Positions 1 to 7,353 of a stretch of DNA of 64,000 nt are shown one piece after another. A program made the position numbers and the translations under genes. This stretch comes from Agromyces marinus (GTDB taxonomy: Bacteria > Actinomycetota > Actinomycetes > Actinomycetales > Microbacteriaceae). The notes below the pieces were generated by a model. That model ran no database searches and was not told the origin of the DNA. It saw only the letters and a list, made by a program, of their open reading frames with translations. The stretch spans positions 806,001-870,000 of the forward strand of contig NZ_CP087879.1 in NCBI RefSeq assembly GCF_021442325.1. Direction: 5' to 3'. Position 1 is the stretch's first letter. Every line of letters starts with the position of its first letter.

Positions 1-1
1 C

Positions 2-148
2 GGCACGTGCTTCCCCGACCGGATCGGCGAGTGGGAGCCCGCGATCCGCGAGATGATCCCGTCCTACGGCTCCACGCTCTCCGACGACCCCGAGGCGGCC
101 GCCGAATCGCTCGCCCGGACCGCGGCGACGCTGAAGCTGACCGCCTGA
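2..148 (+). CDS. mqo: Malate:quinone oxidoreductase, C-terminal fragment
   Basis: Only the last 48 codons are in the window; the gene enters from the left edge. The frame reads through [11 protein letters not shown], then [10 protein letters not shown], and stops at TGA 146-148. A Phe-Pro-x-Arg stretch followed by the MIPSYG signature near the C terminus is characteristic of Mqo, the FAD-dependent peripheral membrane enzyme that oxidises malate to oxaloacetate and passes electrons to the quinone pool. A perfect 17-bp hairpin starts three bases after the stop, so the transcript probably ends there. Identification rests on the tail only. Confidence 0.8.
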   Translation, partial: GTCFPDRIGEWEPAIREMIPSYGSTLSDDPEAAAESLARTAATLKLTA

Positions 149-150
149 GG

Positions 151-188
151 GCCGAAGAGCGGATGCCGCGTGGCATCCGCTCTTCGGC
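151..188 (+). terminator. Hairpin terminator after mqo
   Basis: A perfect 17-bp inverted repeat (151-167 with 172-188) closes on the 4-nt loop GCGT, three bases after the mqo stop. There is no T tract, as is common for high-GC actinobacterial terminators. The arms contain the GGATGCC/GGCATCC word that recurs across the window. Confidence 0.8.
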
Positions 189-207
189 GATGAGCACCGC
201 CGTCTGC

Positions 208-377
208 TATCGTCGACGGCGCTATGAAGTGAGCACATCCCACCGTCCCGCGCCCGAGGCGCCGTCGACACCGGGGTGTGCCTGTTCCGTACCGATCGCG
301 AGCGCGATCGCGGCTGCGCACCCTGACGACGGCACGTGCCCGGCGGGATCCACGACTCGTGAAGGGATCCCTTCCGC
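208..377 (+). promoter_or_regulatory. Leader region of the ABC-F gene with possible attenuator hairpins
   Basis: TATCGT at 208-213 resembles a -10 box and would give a leader of about 155 nt. A three-codon ATG-AAG-TGA reading frame lies at 224-232, a perfect palindrome CGATCGCG-AG-CGCGATCG at 293-310, and a hairpin pairs GGGATCC (345-351) with GGATCCC (365-371). The likely Shine-Dalgarno, AAGGGA at 362-367, lies mostly in the right arm of this hairpin. Antibiotic-inducible attenuation is known for other ABC-F genes; here it is inference from structure only. Confidence 0.4.
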
Positions 378-2162
378 ATGCGATCTTCGCTCGACCCCAC
401 CACCCGTGCCGCACACCTGCACGCCGACGGACTCTCGGTCGCCTTCGGCGACCGCCCCGTCTTCGCCGACCTCGACGTGATCGTCGCGCCGGGGCGACGG
501 CTCGGCCTCATCGGCGAGAACGGTGCCGGCAAGTCCACGCTGCTGGCCGTCCTCGCCGGCATCGACCCGCCCGGCGCCCGCGTCCTCGGCCGCATCGCGC
601 GACCCGCGCGCACCGGGCTGCTCCATCAGGAACCGCCGTTCCCGGCAGACGCCGTCGCGGGCGAGGTCCTCGAGGCCGCCGTCGGCGAGGTGCGCGATCT
701 CGAACGCGAACTGGATGCCGCGGCTGCGGCCCTCGGCGACGAACCGGGTGACGCGCGGGCGGCGGCCGCCGCAGCCGAGCGGTATGCGGCCGCGCTGGAC
801 GCGGCCGAACGCGTCGACGTCTGGTCGATCGAGCGTCGGCGCGACGAACTGCTCGACGGCCTCGGCATCGGGCGGGTCGACCGCGCGCGCCGGGTCGGCG
901 AACTCTCCGGCGGGCAGCGCAGCCGCTTCGCGCTCGCGGCGCTGCTGCTCTCCTCGCCCGAGGCGCTCCTGCTCGACGAGCCGACGAACCACCTCGACGA
1001 TGCCGCCGCGGACCACCTCGAGCAGGCCCTGCGGGCCTGGCGCGGTCCGGTCGTCTTCGCAAGTCACGACCGCGAGTTCCTGGACCGGGTCGCGACCGGC
1101 CTGCTCGACCTCGATCCGGGGCAGGTGCGGGCAGCGGATGCCGCGGCCGGACCGTCGTCGCCGCGGGACCGCGAACCGGGTGCCGTCAGCCGGGAGGCGC
1201 AGCTCGCGGCATCCGTCGGCACCGCCTTCGGCGGGTCGTTCAGCGAGTACCTCGCGGTCAGGGAGAGTGATCGCGACCGATGGCGGCGGCGCCACGACGC
1301 CGAGCAGTCGGAACTGCGCCGGTTGCGGGGTGCCGTGGCGGAGGGCGCACGCGATGTCGCGCACGGCCGGGCGCCGACCGACCGCGACAAGTTCATCGCC
1401 CACTTCAAGGGCGAGAACGTCGCGACGGCCGTCGCACGGCGCGTCCGGGACGCGCGGGCGCGATGGTCCGAACTCGAACGCACCCAGGTCGCTGCGCCGC
1501 CCGCGCCGCTCGAGTTCGCCGGGATCCCGCCAGGCGCGCACGCGCCGTCTGTGGACGCCGGACCCGTGCTGGAGGTCTCGGACCTCGCCGTCGAAGGGCG
1601 GCTCTGCGTGCCCGCGCTGCGCGTGAGCGCGAACGCGCGACTGCTCGTCACCGGGGCGAACGGGGCAGGCAAGTCGACGTTGCTCGACGTGCTCGCGGGC
1701 CGACTCGCGGCCGATCGCGGGACCGTGCGCCGTCGACGCGGGGTGCGCGTCGCGCTCCTCGAGCAGGACGTGCGGTTCGCCGACCCGGAGGTGACGCCTC
1801 GGGCCGCCTACGAGCGCACGCTCGGCGAACGCCGGGCCCAGCGCGTGCCGCTCTCGGGGCTCGGCCTGATCTCGCCGCGCGACCTCGACCGACCGGTCGG
1901 GCGGCTCTCGGTCGGGCAGCAGCGCCGGCTCGCACTCGCGCTCGTCGTCGCGGCACCGCCGCACGTGTTCCTCCTCGACGAGCCGACCAACCACCTCTCG
2001 CTCGCGCTGGCCGGCGAACTCGAGGACGCGCTCGGCACGTTCCCCGGCGCGGTCGTCGTGGCCAGCCACGACCGCTGGCTGCGTCGACGGTGGGCGGGGG
2101 ATGAGATCGCGCTGGTCGCGTCGGGTCACCGGGCGTCGGGTCACCGGGCGTCGGGTCGCTGA
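378..2162 (+). CDS. ABC-F family ATPase (ribosome-associated, possible antibiotic protection)
   Basis: The 594-aa protein has two ATP-binding cassettes and no membrane segments, which defines ABC-F. The first has Walker A GENGAGKST, signature LSGGQRSR and Walker B LLLDEPTNHLDD; the second has GANGAGKST, LSVGQQRR and FLLDEPTNHLS. ABC-F proteins bind the ribosomal E site, and many displace macrolides, lincosamides or streptogramins, while others are general translation factors. The sequence alone does not say which this is. The start ATG has AAGGGA about 10 nt upstream. The C terminus is a degenerate tandem repeat (GHRASGHRASGR) and overlaps the convergent VanZ-like gene by 22 bp. Confidence 0.85.
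   Translation: MRSSLDPTTRAAHLHADGLSVAFGDRPVFADLDVIVAPGRRLGLIGENGAGKSTLLAVLAGIDPPGARVLGRIARPARTGLLHQEPPFPADAVAGEVLEAAVGEVRDLERELDAAAAALGDEPGDARAAAAAAERYAAALDAAERVDVWSIERRRDELLDGLGIGRVDRARRVGELSGGQRSRFALAALLLSSPEALLLDEPTNHLDDAAADHLEQALRAWRGPVVFASHDREFLDRVATGLLDLDPGQVRAADAAAGPSSPRDREPGAVSREAQLAASVGTAFGGSFSEYLAVRESDRDRWRRRHDAEQSELRRLRGAVAEGARDVAHGRAPTDRDKFIAHFKGENVATAVARRVRDARARWSELERTQVAAPPAPLEFAGIPPGAHAPSVDAGPVLEVSDLAVEGRLCVPALRVSANARLLVTGANGAGKSTLLDVLAGRLAADRGTVRRRRGVRVALLEQDVRFADPEVTPRAAYERTLGERRAQRVPLSGLGLISPRDLDRPVGRLSVGQQRRLALALVVAAPPHVFLLDEPTNHLSLALAGELEDALGTFPGAVVVASHDRWLRRRWAGDEIALVASGHRASGHRASGR
2118..2162. repeat. Tandem 15-bp repeat, about three copies
   Basis: GCGTCGGGTCACCGG occurs at 2118-2132 and 2133-2147, followed by a third, partly diverged copy at 2148-2162 that contains the ABC-F stop codon. 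The unit is a multiple of three, so copy-number change would alter protein length without a frameshift. It also lies in the end of the convergent VanZ-like gene. Confidence 0.8.
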
Positions 2163-2677
2163 GCCTCGGCGACGGATGCCGCAGCCCCGGGCGCCGCGGC
2201 ATCCCGAGCCGCAGTTGCCGGTCGGACGCTCTGCGCGCCGAGCACCACCGCGAGTGCACCGATCGCCGCGCCGACCGAATTGGCCAGCACGTCGCGGAGA
2301 TCGTACGTGCGACCGGGGAGGTACGCGGACTGGGCGAGCTCGGCCGACAGGCTCACCGCCGCTGCGAGCAGCCCTGCGGAGAGGACGAGGTGGATTCGCG
2401 GCCGGGCGAACCAAGCCGCCCACAGCGCGCCGAACGGCAGGAACAGCACGGCGTTCAGTCCGGACTGCACCACCGGGTAGCGGATGTGCGCGGGCATGCC
2501 GAATCGCGCCAGGGCCTCGATGAGCCCGTCGACGCGGATCAGGCCGCCCTCGCCGTCGACGTGGACCGGCCAGAACAGCACGAACCCGAGCGCGACGGCG
2601 TACACGACCCCAACCAGCGCGAGCACCACGCGGCGCCGCGCGAGCGCGCGACGAGCCGGGCGCGGCGACGTGGGCAT
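2141..2677 (-). CDS. VanZ-like membrane protein
   Basis: This 178-aa protein has four or five hydrophobic segments and the VanZ-family layout: an N-terminal helix ending in WPVHVDGE, a segment with NAVLFLPFGALWA, then the conserved SLSAELAQSAYLPGRTYDLRDVLANSVGAAIGA. VanZ-like proteins are integral membrane proteins; some give low-level teicoplanin resistance, but most have no known role. An in-frame start further upstream is possible, but ATG at 2677 is preferred because TACGCT (2684-2689, minus strand) ends 6 nt before it, a typical leaderless -10 spacing. It is convergent with and overlaps the ABC-F gene. Confidence 0.8.
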   Translation of the reverse strand: MPTSPRPARRALARRRVVLALVGVVYAVALGFVLFWPVHVDGEGGLIRVDGLIEALARFGMPAHIRYPVVQSGLNAVLFLPFGALWAAWFARPRIHLVLSAGLLAAAVSLSAELAQSAYLPGRTYDLRDVLANSVGAAIGALAVVLGAQSVRPATAARDAAAPGAAASVAEAQRPDAR

Positions 2678-2723
2678 CGAACCAGCGTAGCCCGCATCCG
2701 CGAGGCTCGACCGGGCGGCCCGG

Positions 2724-2746
2724 TTGCACGAGATTCGAAGATGTGT
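2724..2746 (+). promoter_or_regulatory. Left half of a promoter split by the insertion sequence
   Basis: TTGCAC at 2724-2729 is a good -35 hexamer. If the insertion and one target copy are removed, the 17 bases 2730-2746 join directly to TCGACT at 4846-4851, giving a -35/17-bp/-10 promoter whose +1 would fall on the GTG of the radical SAM gene. In the present sequence the two boxes are about 2.1 kb apart. Confidence 0.6.
2739..2746. repeat. Target-site duplication, left copy (AGATGTGT)
   Basis: The 8-bp AGATGTGT directly abuts the left inverted repeat, and an identical copy at 4838-4845 abuts the right one. Eight base pairs is the usual duplication length for the IS1595 family. The perfect match points to a fairly recent single insertion. 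Confidence 0.9.
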
Positions 2747-2770
2747 TCTGGGTATCTGTTTAAGTGAAGT
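2747..2770 (+). repeat. Left terminal inverted repeat (IRL)
   Basis: This 24-bp end begins TCTGGGTATCTG and ends AAGTGAAGT. It matches the reverse complement of 4814-4837 except for TT versus CC in the middle. Confidence 0.9.
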
Positions 2771-2889
2771 TGGTCTCCGTACCATCCGTATCCGCGGATC
2801 AGCAAGTCGGCTAAAGGTCCGACAAGCCCTGTTGCTGCTTGCGCAGATACGTTCATCCCAGTCGTTCATCGAGGAGCGACGGAACGGAG

Positions 2890-3498
2890 ATGGATGTGAA
2901 GGTTCGACAGAGTGTTGGAAACGGAAGCGCGGCTCGGCGGCGCGGTTGGGTTGGATTGGTTGTCGCGCTCACGGTGACCGGGCTCGCGGTGCCGGCGGCG
3001 CCCGCGTATGCCAAGCCGACGCCGCCACCCGCCGAACAGCCCCTGTACGAGGTTGTGATGAACGGGGAGGTATACGACCCGGACGAGGTCACCGTGTCTC
3101 CGATGCTTTCTGCGCCCGGTTGTACGTCGGGGCAGTCATCAACCACACACATCGTGGCCTGGCAGCGGCGTCGTCCGGATGGGGTCGCCCTTCTACAGTG
3201 CGGCACCCTCAGCTGGGGCTGGCGTCACATCGCCGATCGGCACGGGAGTGATTGGCAGAGGATCGTCACGACGTACAAGCTGGGCGGCACGTGGGATCAG
3301 TTTGCCAAGTGGGCGATGAGTGGAACCGTGGGGCAGCCGCTTTCCGCTCCCTACAAGGCGAGCAATGACACGTACACGTACACGGCGCCGATTCAGAACC
3401 GGGCGTACAACTCCGGCGCGACCGCCAAGAGCTACATGGTCTACGTTCCCGTTGGCGCTTCGAACGATCGTGTCATTACCGGCTACCCCGTTTCATGA
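2890..3498 (+). CDS. Secreted toxin-like protein carried by the insertion sequence
   Basis: This 202-aa protein has a Sec signal peptide: basic RRRG at 17-19, a hydrophobic core, and likely cleavage after APAYA at residue 41. The mature C-terminal half has WGWRHIADRHG (His113 and His118) and ends RVITGYPVS. A His-Ile-x-x-x-His element plus a closing ITxYP strand resembles small RNase-fold toxin domains of polymorphic toxin systems, but this is a motif-level resemblance, not an assignment. GTG at 2896, 6 nt after GGAG, is an equally good start. The stop overlaps the next ATG by 4 bp, so the pair is translationally coupled. Codon use is less GC-biased than in the flanking genes. Confidence 0.6.
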   Translation: MDVKVRQSVGNGSAARRRGWVGLVVALTVTGLAVPAAPAYAKPTPPPAEQPLYEVVMNGEVYDPDEVTVSPMLSAPGCTSGQSSTTHIVAWQRRRPDGVALLQCGTLSWGWRHIADRHGSDWQRIVTTYKLGGTWDQFAKWAMSGTVGQPLSAPYKASNDTYTYTAPIQNRAYNSGATAKSYMVYVPVGASNDRVITGYPVS

Positions 3499-3809
3499 CA
3501 CAGCTTGCTCGCTTCTTCGCGCACCTCAAGGCGGTGGACAGTCGCAACAGCGGTGATCTCGAACGTGAGTCGGTCATGATCTGGTGCATGCCCGGCGAAC
3601 TCGTGCCGTTCAAGGTGTCTGCGGACGAGCTCGCTGCCGCGCTGCCGACGATCGAGAGCGATTCCAGATCGCTCTGGCCGGATGTTCCACCAGAACTCGC
3701 TGCGTTTCGCCTGCTTTCGATCCACATGATGGAGCACGCGGAGTCTGGCAAGCCTCGCGGCGAACGCGGATATCAACTGCAGTCGGGGCTGTTCGTGCCA
3801 TGGAGCTAG
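3495..3809 (+). CDS. Putative immunity protein paired with the secreted toxin-like protein
   Basis: This 104-aa cytoplasmic-looking protein has no signal peptide or membrane segment. Its ATG overlaps the stop of the toxin-like gene (ATGA), and no further gene follows before the transposase end 36 bp downstream. Small size, acidic character, strict coupling to an exported putative toxin and the absence of any other partner are the usual hallmarks of immunity genes. I recognise no family. An alternative is an accessory chaperone or an unrelated cargo gene. Confidence 0.5.
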   Translation: MTQLARFFAHLKAVDSRNSGDLERESVMIWCMPGELVPFKVSADELAAALPTIESDSRSLWPDVPPELAAFRLLSIHMMEHAESGKPRGERGYQLQSGLFVPWS

Positions 3810-3845
3810 CGAATTGGACGAACCGCCCCGATGTCGATCTGGCCC

Positions 3846-4802
3846 TCAACTCAAGTAGGGGTTCGATTCAGGGTCGAGAAGGTCTCGGAGCGGGTGCGGG
3901 TCGGTGTGCACGGCTTGCTGGAGGAGCCGGTAGAACAGCAGCCCGCGGCTGGTGGAGTCGCGGCGGTTGAACCGATACGTGAACTCGTCGAGGTAGTAAG
4001 GCAGTTGGTGCTCGGCGACGCCGTAGTGCAGGGTGCCGGTCAGCCAGCGCTTGAGTAGCGAGGCGGTCAGGTGCACGCCTGGCAGCACCGCGGTCGGGTC
4101 GGGCGCGTTGTACCCGGTGGCGTACTCGTGGGTGTACCCCAGGTCGGCGAGTCGGCGCATCATCCGTGCGCCGTCCGTATGGATTGTCGAGCCCTGTACA
4201 ACGGTGTTCTGCGTGAACGTAACGAGCCCGAGGGTGCCCGGCCGGTCCGCAAGTCCGAGCCGAATCCGGCCGAGCTTGCGGCCCGGGCCGGGCTTCTCGA
4301 CGGCGACCATTACCGTCGCTTTGCCGGTGCTCGCGCCCAAGTGTCCGCCGCTGACGCCGCCGACGAAGGTCTCGTCGACTTCGACCACGCCGTGCAGCAG
4401 GTCGCGGTCCGGGCGCACCATGGCCCGGCGCAGCTTGTGCATCCATGCCCACGCGGTCTCGTAGGACCACAGGCCGAGCACCCGCTGCAGTCCCTGGGCG
4501 GACATGCCGTTCTTCTGCGAGGTCACGAACCACACGGCCGCGAACCACGTCGACAACGGCATCCGCGTGCGGTGGAAGATCGTGCCCGCGGTCACTGACG
4601 TCCGACGAGCACAGGCACGACACATCCGTAGGCCGGCGCCCGTGAGCCAAAACTCCCGTCCCCGGCACTCGGCGCAGACGAACCCGTCCGGCCACCGCAG
4701 CTGGGCAAGATACTCCAAACACGCGGCATCGTCCGGGAACCAATCGCGCAGCTCCTGATAGGTCCGCGGATAATCGACCCCGCCAACGGGGCGCTCGGCC
4801 AC
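3846..4802 (-). CDS. IS1595-family transposase (ISXO2-like DDE)
   Basis: The 318-aa protein is full length. An N-terminal zinc ribbon (CAEC at 43-46, CRAC at 61-64) precedes the ISXO2-like DDE domain. Likely catalytic residues are Asp143 in VEVDETFVGG, Asp210 in IHTDGARM and Glu273 in YYLDEFTYRFNRR, followed by the typical RFNRR. It would cut and rejoin the element ends. The start is GTG at 4802, only 11 bp inside the right inverted repeat, so its promoter must lie in or beyond that end. It is convergent with the cargo genes, and no frameshift or stop is seen, so the element may still be active. Confidence 0.93.
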   Translation of the reverse strand: MAERPVGGVDYPRTYQELRDWFPDDAACLEYLAQLRWPDGFVCAECRGREFWLTGAGLRMCRACARRTSVTAGTIFHRTRMPLSTWFAAVWFVTSQKNGMSAQGLQRVLGLWSYETAWAWMHKLRRAMVRPDRDLLHGVVEVDETFVGGVSGGHLGASTGKATVMVAVEKPGPGRKLGRIRLGLADRPGTLGLVTFTQNTVVQGSTIHTDGARMMRRLADLGYTHEYATGYNAPDPTAVLPGVHLTASLLKRWLTGTLHYGVAEHQLPYYLDEFTYRFNRRDSTSRGLLFYRLLQQAVHTDPHPLRDLLDPESNPYLS

Positions 4803-4813
4803 GAACTCAGCCT

Positions 4814-4837
4814 ACTTCACTTAGGCAGATACCCAGA
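4814..4837 (-). repeat. Right terminal inverted repeat (IRR)
   Basis: This 24-bp end, read inwards on the minus strand, begins TCTGGGTATCTG and pairs with 2747-2770 with two mismatches. It lies directly upstream of the transposase start. Confidence 0.9.
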
Positions 4838-4845
4838 AGATGTGT
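4838..4845. repeat. Target-site duplication, right copy (AGATGTGT)
   Basis: Identical to 2739-2746; it marks the right junction of the insertion sequence. Confidence 0.9.
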
Positions 4846-4857
4846 TCGACTCTTCGG
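4846..4857 (+). promoter_or_regulatory. Right half of the split promoter: -10 of the radical SAM gene
   Basis: TCGACT at 4846-4851 lies 6 nt before the GTG start, the spacing seen at many leaderless genes in this window. Its -35 (TTGCAC) now lies on the far side of the insertion. The hexamer now at the -35 distance, in the right inverted repeat (AGGCAG at 4823-4828), matches the consensus poorly. Confidence 0.55.
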
Positions 4858-5952
4858 GTGAGGTGGAACGACCAGGAGCTCGGCGTCGAGCAGGCAGGAA
4901 CCCTGCCGGGGCTCGCGCGGCTGAACTCGCTCGTCCGGAGCGTTCGGGCGCCCGAGTTCGCGGGCGTGACCTTCCACGAGGTGCTCGCGAAGTCCGCGCT
5001 GAACAAGGTCCCGGCCGATCGTCGATGCCGTTCGGGTGGACCGTCAACGCGTACCGCGGATGCAGCCACGCCTGCGTGTACTGCTTCGCGCGACCGACCC
5101 CACGAGTACCTCGACCTCGACGCCGGAGACGACTTCGACCGGCAGCTCATCGTCAAGGTCAACGTCGCCGACGTGCTCCGCCGCGAGCTCGCCAGGGCAT
5201 CGTGGAACCGCGAACCCGTCGCGCTCGGCACGAACACCGACCCGTACCAGCGGGCCGAGGGGCGCTACGAGCTCATGCCGGGCATCATCGAGGCGCTCGC
5301 GGGCAGCGGAACCCCGTTCAGCGTCCTGACCAAGGGCACGCTGCTGCGCCGAGACCTGCCGCTGCTCGCCGATGCGCGCGAACACGTCGCGGTCGACCTC
5401 GCCGTGTCGATCGCCGTGGTCGACGATCAGCTCCAGCGCTCGCTCGAACCGGGCACCCCGAGCGCCGCAGCCCGGCTCGCGACCGTCACGGCCGTGCGCG
5501 AAGCCGGGTTCGACTGCACGGTGTTCCTCATGCCGGTGCTCCCATACCTCACCGACACGCGAGCTCACCTCGACGCCGCGTTCGCCCGCATCCGGGCCGC
5601 CGGCGCCACGAGCGTCGTCCACGCCGCACTCCATCTGCGCGGGTCGGTCAAGCCGTGGTTCTTCGCCTGGCTCGAACGCGAGCACCCCGAGCTCGTGCCC
5701 CGCTACCGCGCGATGTACCCGGGCTCGGCGGCGTACGCACCGAAGGAGTACCGCGCCTGGCTCGGCGAGCGCATCCGGCCCCTGCTCAGGTCGCACGGGC
5801 TCGAGCGCGGGCGCGAAGACGTCGTGACCGGAGGCATCCGCTCGTCGGCGACGCCGCACGCGAACGCGACCCGCCGCACGCTCGGCGCAGCCCACGCGGT
5901 CGGCGACCGTGCCGGACCCGGCGCAGGCGCGGCGCCGGGAATGCTGTTCTGA
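4858..5952 (+). pseudogene. Rv2578c-like radical SAM protein, frame-disrupted
   Basis: Reading from GTG 4858 gives MRWNDQELGVEQAGTLPGLARLNSLVRS, then HEVLAKSALNKVP, and later THEYLDLDAGDDFDRQ and YQRAEGRYELMPGIIEALAGSG. This is the Rv2578c-like radical SAM family. Between about 5017 and 5100 the conserved segment MPFGWTVNAYRGCSHACVYC (the CxxxCxxC iron-sulfur motif) is in another frame. One base appears lost near 5018 and one C gained in the C run at 5098-5101, so the frame is restored but the 4Fe-4S cysteines are not translated. Together with the disrupted promoter, this looks like a decaying gene. Two sequencing errors are the alternative. Confidence 0.75.
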
Positions 5953-6093
5953 GGCGGCCGCGCGAGCCGTCGACGCGGCCGCGCGATCGGGCCCGGCGGC
6001 CGCCGGGCCGGACACCGCTGGGACGATCGCCCTCCGGCCTGAGATAATCCGGCCAGTGCCGTGTACCCCTGCGCGGCCGGGATCGGAGCACGA

Positions 6094-7353
6094 ATGACCC
6101 TGGGCCTGCCCGAGCACCTCGCCCGGGCGTCCCTGAGCCGGGCCCTCACCGGCGCAGGTCACGCCGCGGGTGCCGTGTGCCTCGCCTCGGCGCTCGCCGT
6201 CGCGGGGGCTTCGCTCGTCGCGGCGCCGGGCATCGACGGTGCCCCGAGCCGCGAGTCGGCGATCCTCGCGCTCACGCTCCTCGGCGGCCAGGCCCTCCTG
6301 TTCGTGCTCGTCGTCATCAGGCCCAACGTGGCCACCACGGTGCTCGCGCTGCTCGGCGGCACGGTCGCGGTCTTCGGGCTCACCGTGCTCGTCATGTCCG
6401 AGGGCCTCGGATTCGAGTCCACGAACAACGCCGTGCTGGCCATGCCGCGCGCGGCCCTCCTGCTCATCGGCGGAGCCGGGATCGGATCGCGCATCGCGAT
6501 CGCCTGGGCCGGGCTCGGATGGGGGATGGGGGAAGCGGCGACGATGCTCGGCGCCGCGGCGACGGGCACGCCCTGGGTGCCGAGCACGGCCGCCGCGGCC
6601 GCCCTCGGCATCCTGGTCGTCGCGCGCGTCTACGACTCGCTGACGAGGGGCGAGGACCGCCGTGAGGCGGCGCTGCACCGGGCCAGCCAGCAGACGCGAG
6701 AGCTCGCCATCCGCCACGACTACGAACTCCGCGCCATCGCCAGGCTGCACGACACGGCGCTCAGCCACCTCATCGCGATCGCGGCGGCGGGCTCCGGACC
6801 GGTCGACGAGCGCCTGCGCGCCGGCATCCGGCACGACCTCGCCCTCATCGTGGGCCGGGACTGGGCGGCCGAGCACGGTGAGGATGCCGGGGTCGAGGCG
6901 GCGGGCGTTCCCGGTGCGGGGCGCGCGGTATCTGCCGCTGGAGCCGTACGCGCCGCTGAGGATCCGGGGGCGGCATTGGCGAGCGTCGTCGCGGCGGCCG
7001 AGGAGGCCGGTGTCGCCGTGGTGCTCACGGGCGACCTCGACGCGCTCGCGCTCATCGGCCCGCGACGGCGCGAGGCGCTCGCATCCGCAGTCCTGCAGTG
7101 CCTGATCAACGTCGCCCGCCACGCCGGCGTCGACACGGCCGAGGTCGCAGTCGGACCCGCCGACGGCGAGGTGTCGGTGGTCGTCGTCGACGCCGGGCGG
7201 GGCTTCGACCCCGACCGGGTGTCCGAGGACCGGATCGGGCTGCGCACCTCGATCCGCGCCAGGATCGAGCAGGAGGGCGGCACCGCCCGCGTCTGGTCCC
7301 GGCCGGGCATCGGCACGACGGTCCTGCTGGCCGTCCCGGAGGGAGGCGCATGA
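6094..7353 (+). CDS. Membrane-bound sensor histidine kinase
   Basis: The 419-aa protein has about six hydrophobic segments in residues 15-185, then a cytoplasmic kinase. The likely phosphoacceptor is His219 in IARLHDTALSHL (HisKA_3-like). The ATPase domain shows the N box in CLINVARHAGVD and G-box features in DAGRGFDPDR and GIGTTVLLAVP. The start ATG has GGAG 5 nt upstream; GATAAT at 6043-6048 is a possible -10. The stop overlaps the next gene (ATGA). It forms an operon with a kinase-like partner and a response regulator. The stimulus is unknown. Confidence 0.85.
   Translation: MTLGLPEHLARASLSRALTGAGHAAGAVCLASALAVAGASLVAAPGIDGAPSRESAILALTLLGGQALLFVLVVIRPNVATTVLALLGGTVAVFGLTVLVMSEGLGFESTNNAVLAMPRAALLLIGGAGIGSRIAIAWAGLGWGMGEAATMLGAAATGTPWVPSTAAAAALGILVVARVYDSLTRGEDRREAALHRASQQTRELAIRHDYELRAIARLHDTALSHLIAIAAAGSGPVDERLRAGIRHDLALIVGRDWAAEHGEDAGVEAAGVPGAGRAVSAAGAVRAAEDPGAALASVVAAAEEAGVAVVLTGDLDALALIGPRRREALASAVLQCLINVARHAGVDTAEVAVGPADGEVSVVVVDAGRGFDPDRVSEDRIGLRTSIRARIEQEGGTARVWSRPGIGTTVLLAVPEGGA

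Larger units (their letters stand above)
2747..4837. mobile_element. IS1595-family (ISXO2-like) insertion sequence with cargo genes, 2,091 bp
   Basis: The element is bounded by 24-bp inverted repeats (2747-2770 and 4814-4837) that differ at two positions and by an 8-bp target duplication. It encodes an intact transposase on the minus strand and, in the other half, two plus-strand genes not needed for transposition: a secreted toxin-like protein and a small overlapping immunity-like protein. The cargo is visibly poorer in G+C than the flanks. Some IS1595 subgroups are known to carry passenger genes; a toxin/immunity cargo is the unusual part here. It landed inside the promoter of the radical SAM gene. 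Confidence 0.92.

Noticed and set aside
222..2729. 835-aa open frame opposite the ABC-F gene
   Set aside because: It is an antisense frame of a clear ABC-F gene, Arg/Pro-rich without domains; a high-GC artefact.
3583..3970. 128-aa plus-strand frame overlapping the immunity-like gene
   Set aside because: It runs through the immunity-like gene in another frame and into the transposase end; the ATGA-coupled frame is better supported.
2747..4837. Composite transposon with two IS copies
   Set aside because: Only one transposase and one pair of inverted repeats exist; the cargo lies within a single IS.
5010..5105. Programmed frameshift in the radical SAM gene
   Set aside because: Two opposite shifts would be needed within 80 bases, there is no slippery heptamer or stimulator, and the normal family arrangement is a single frame.
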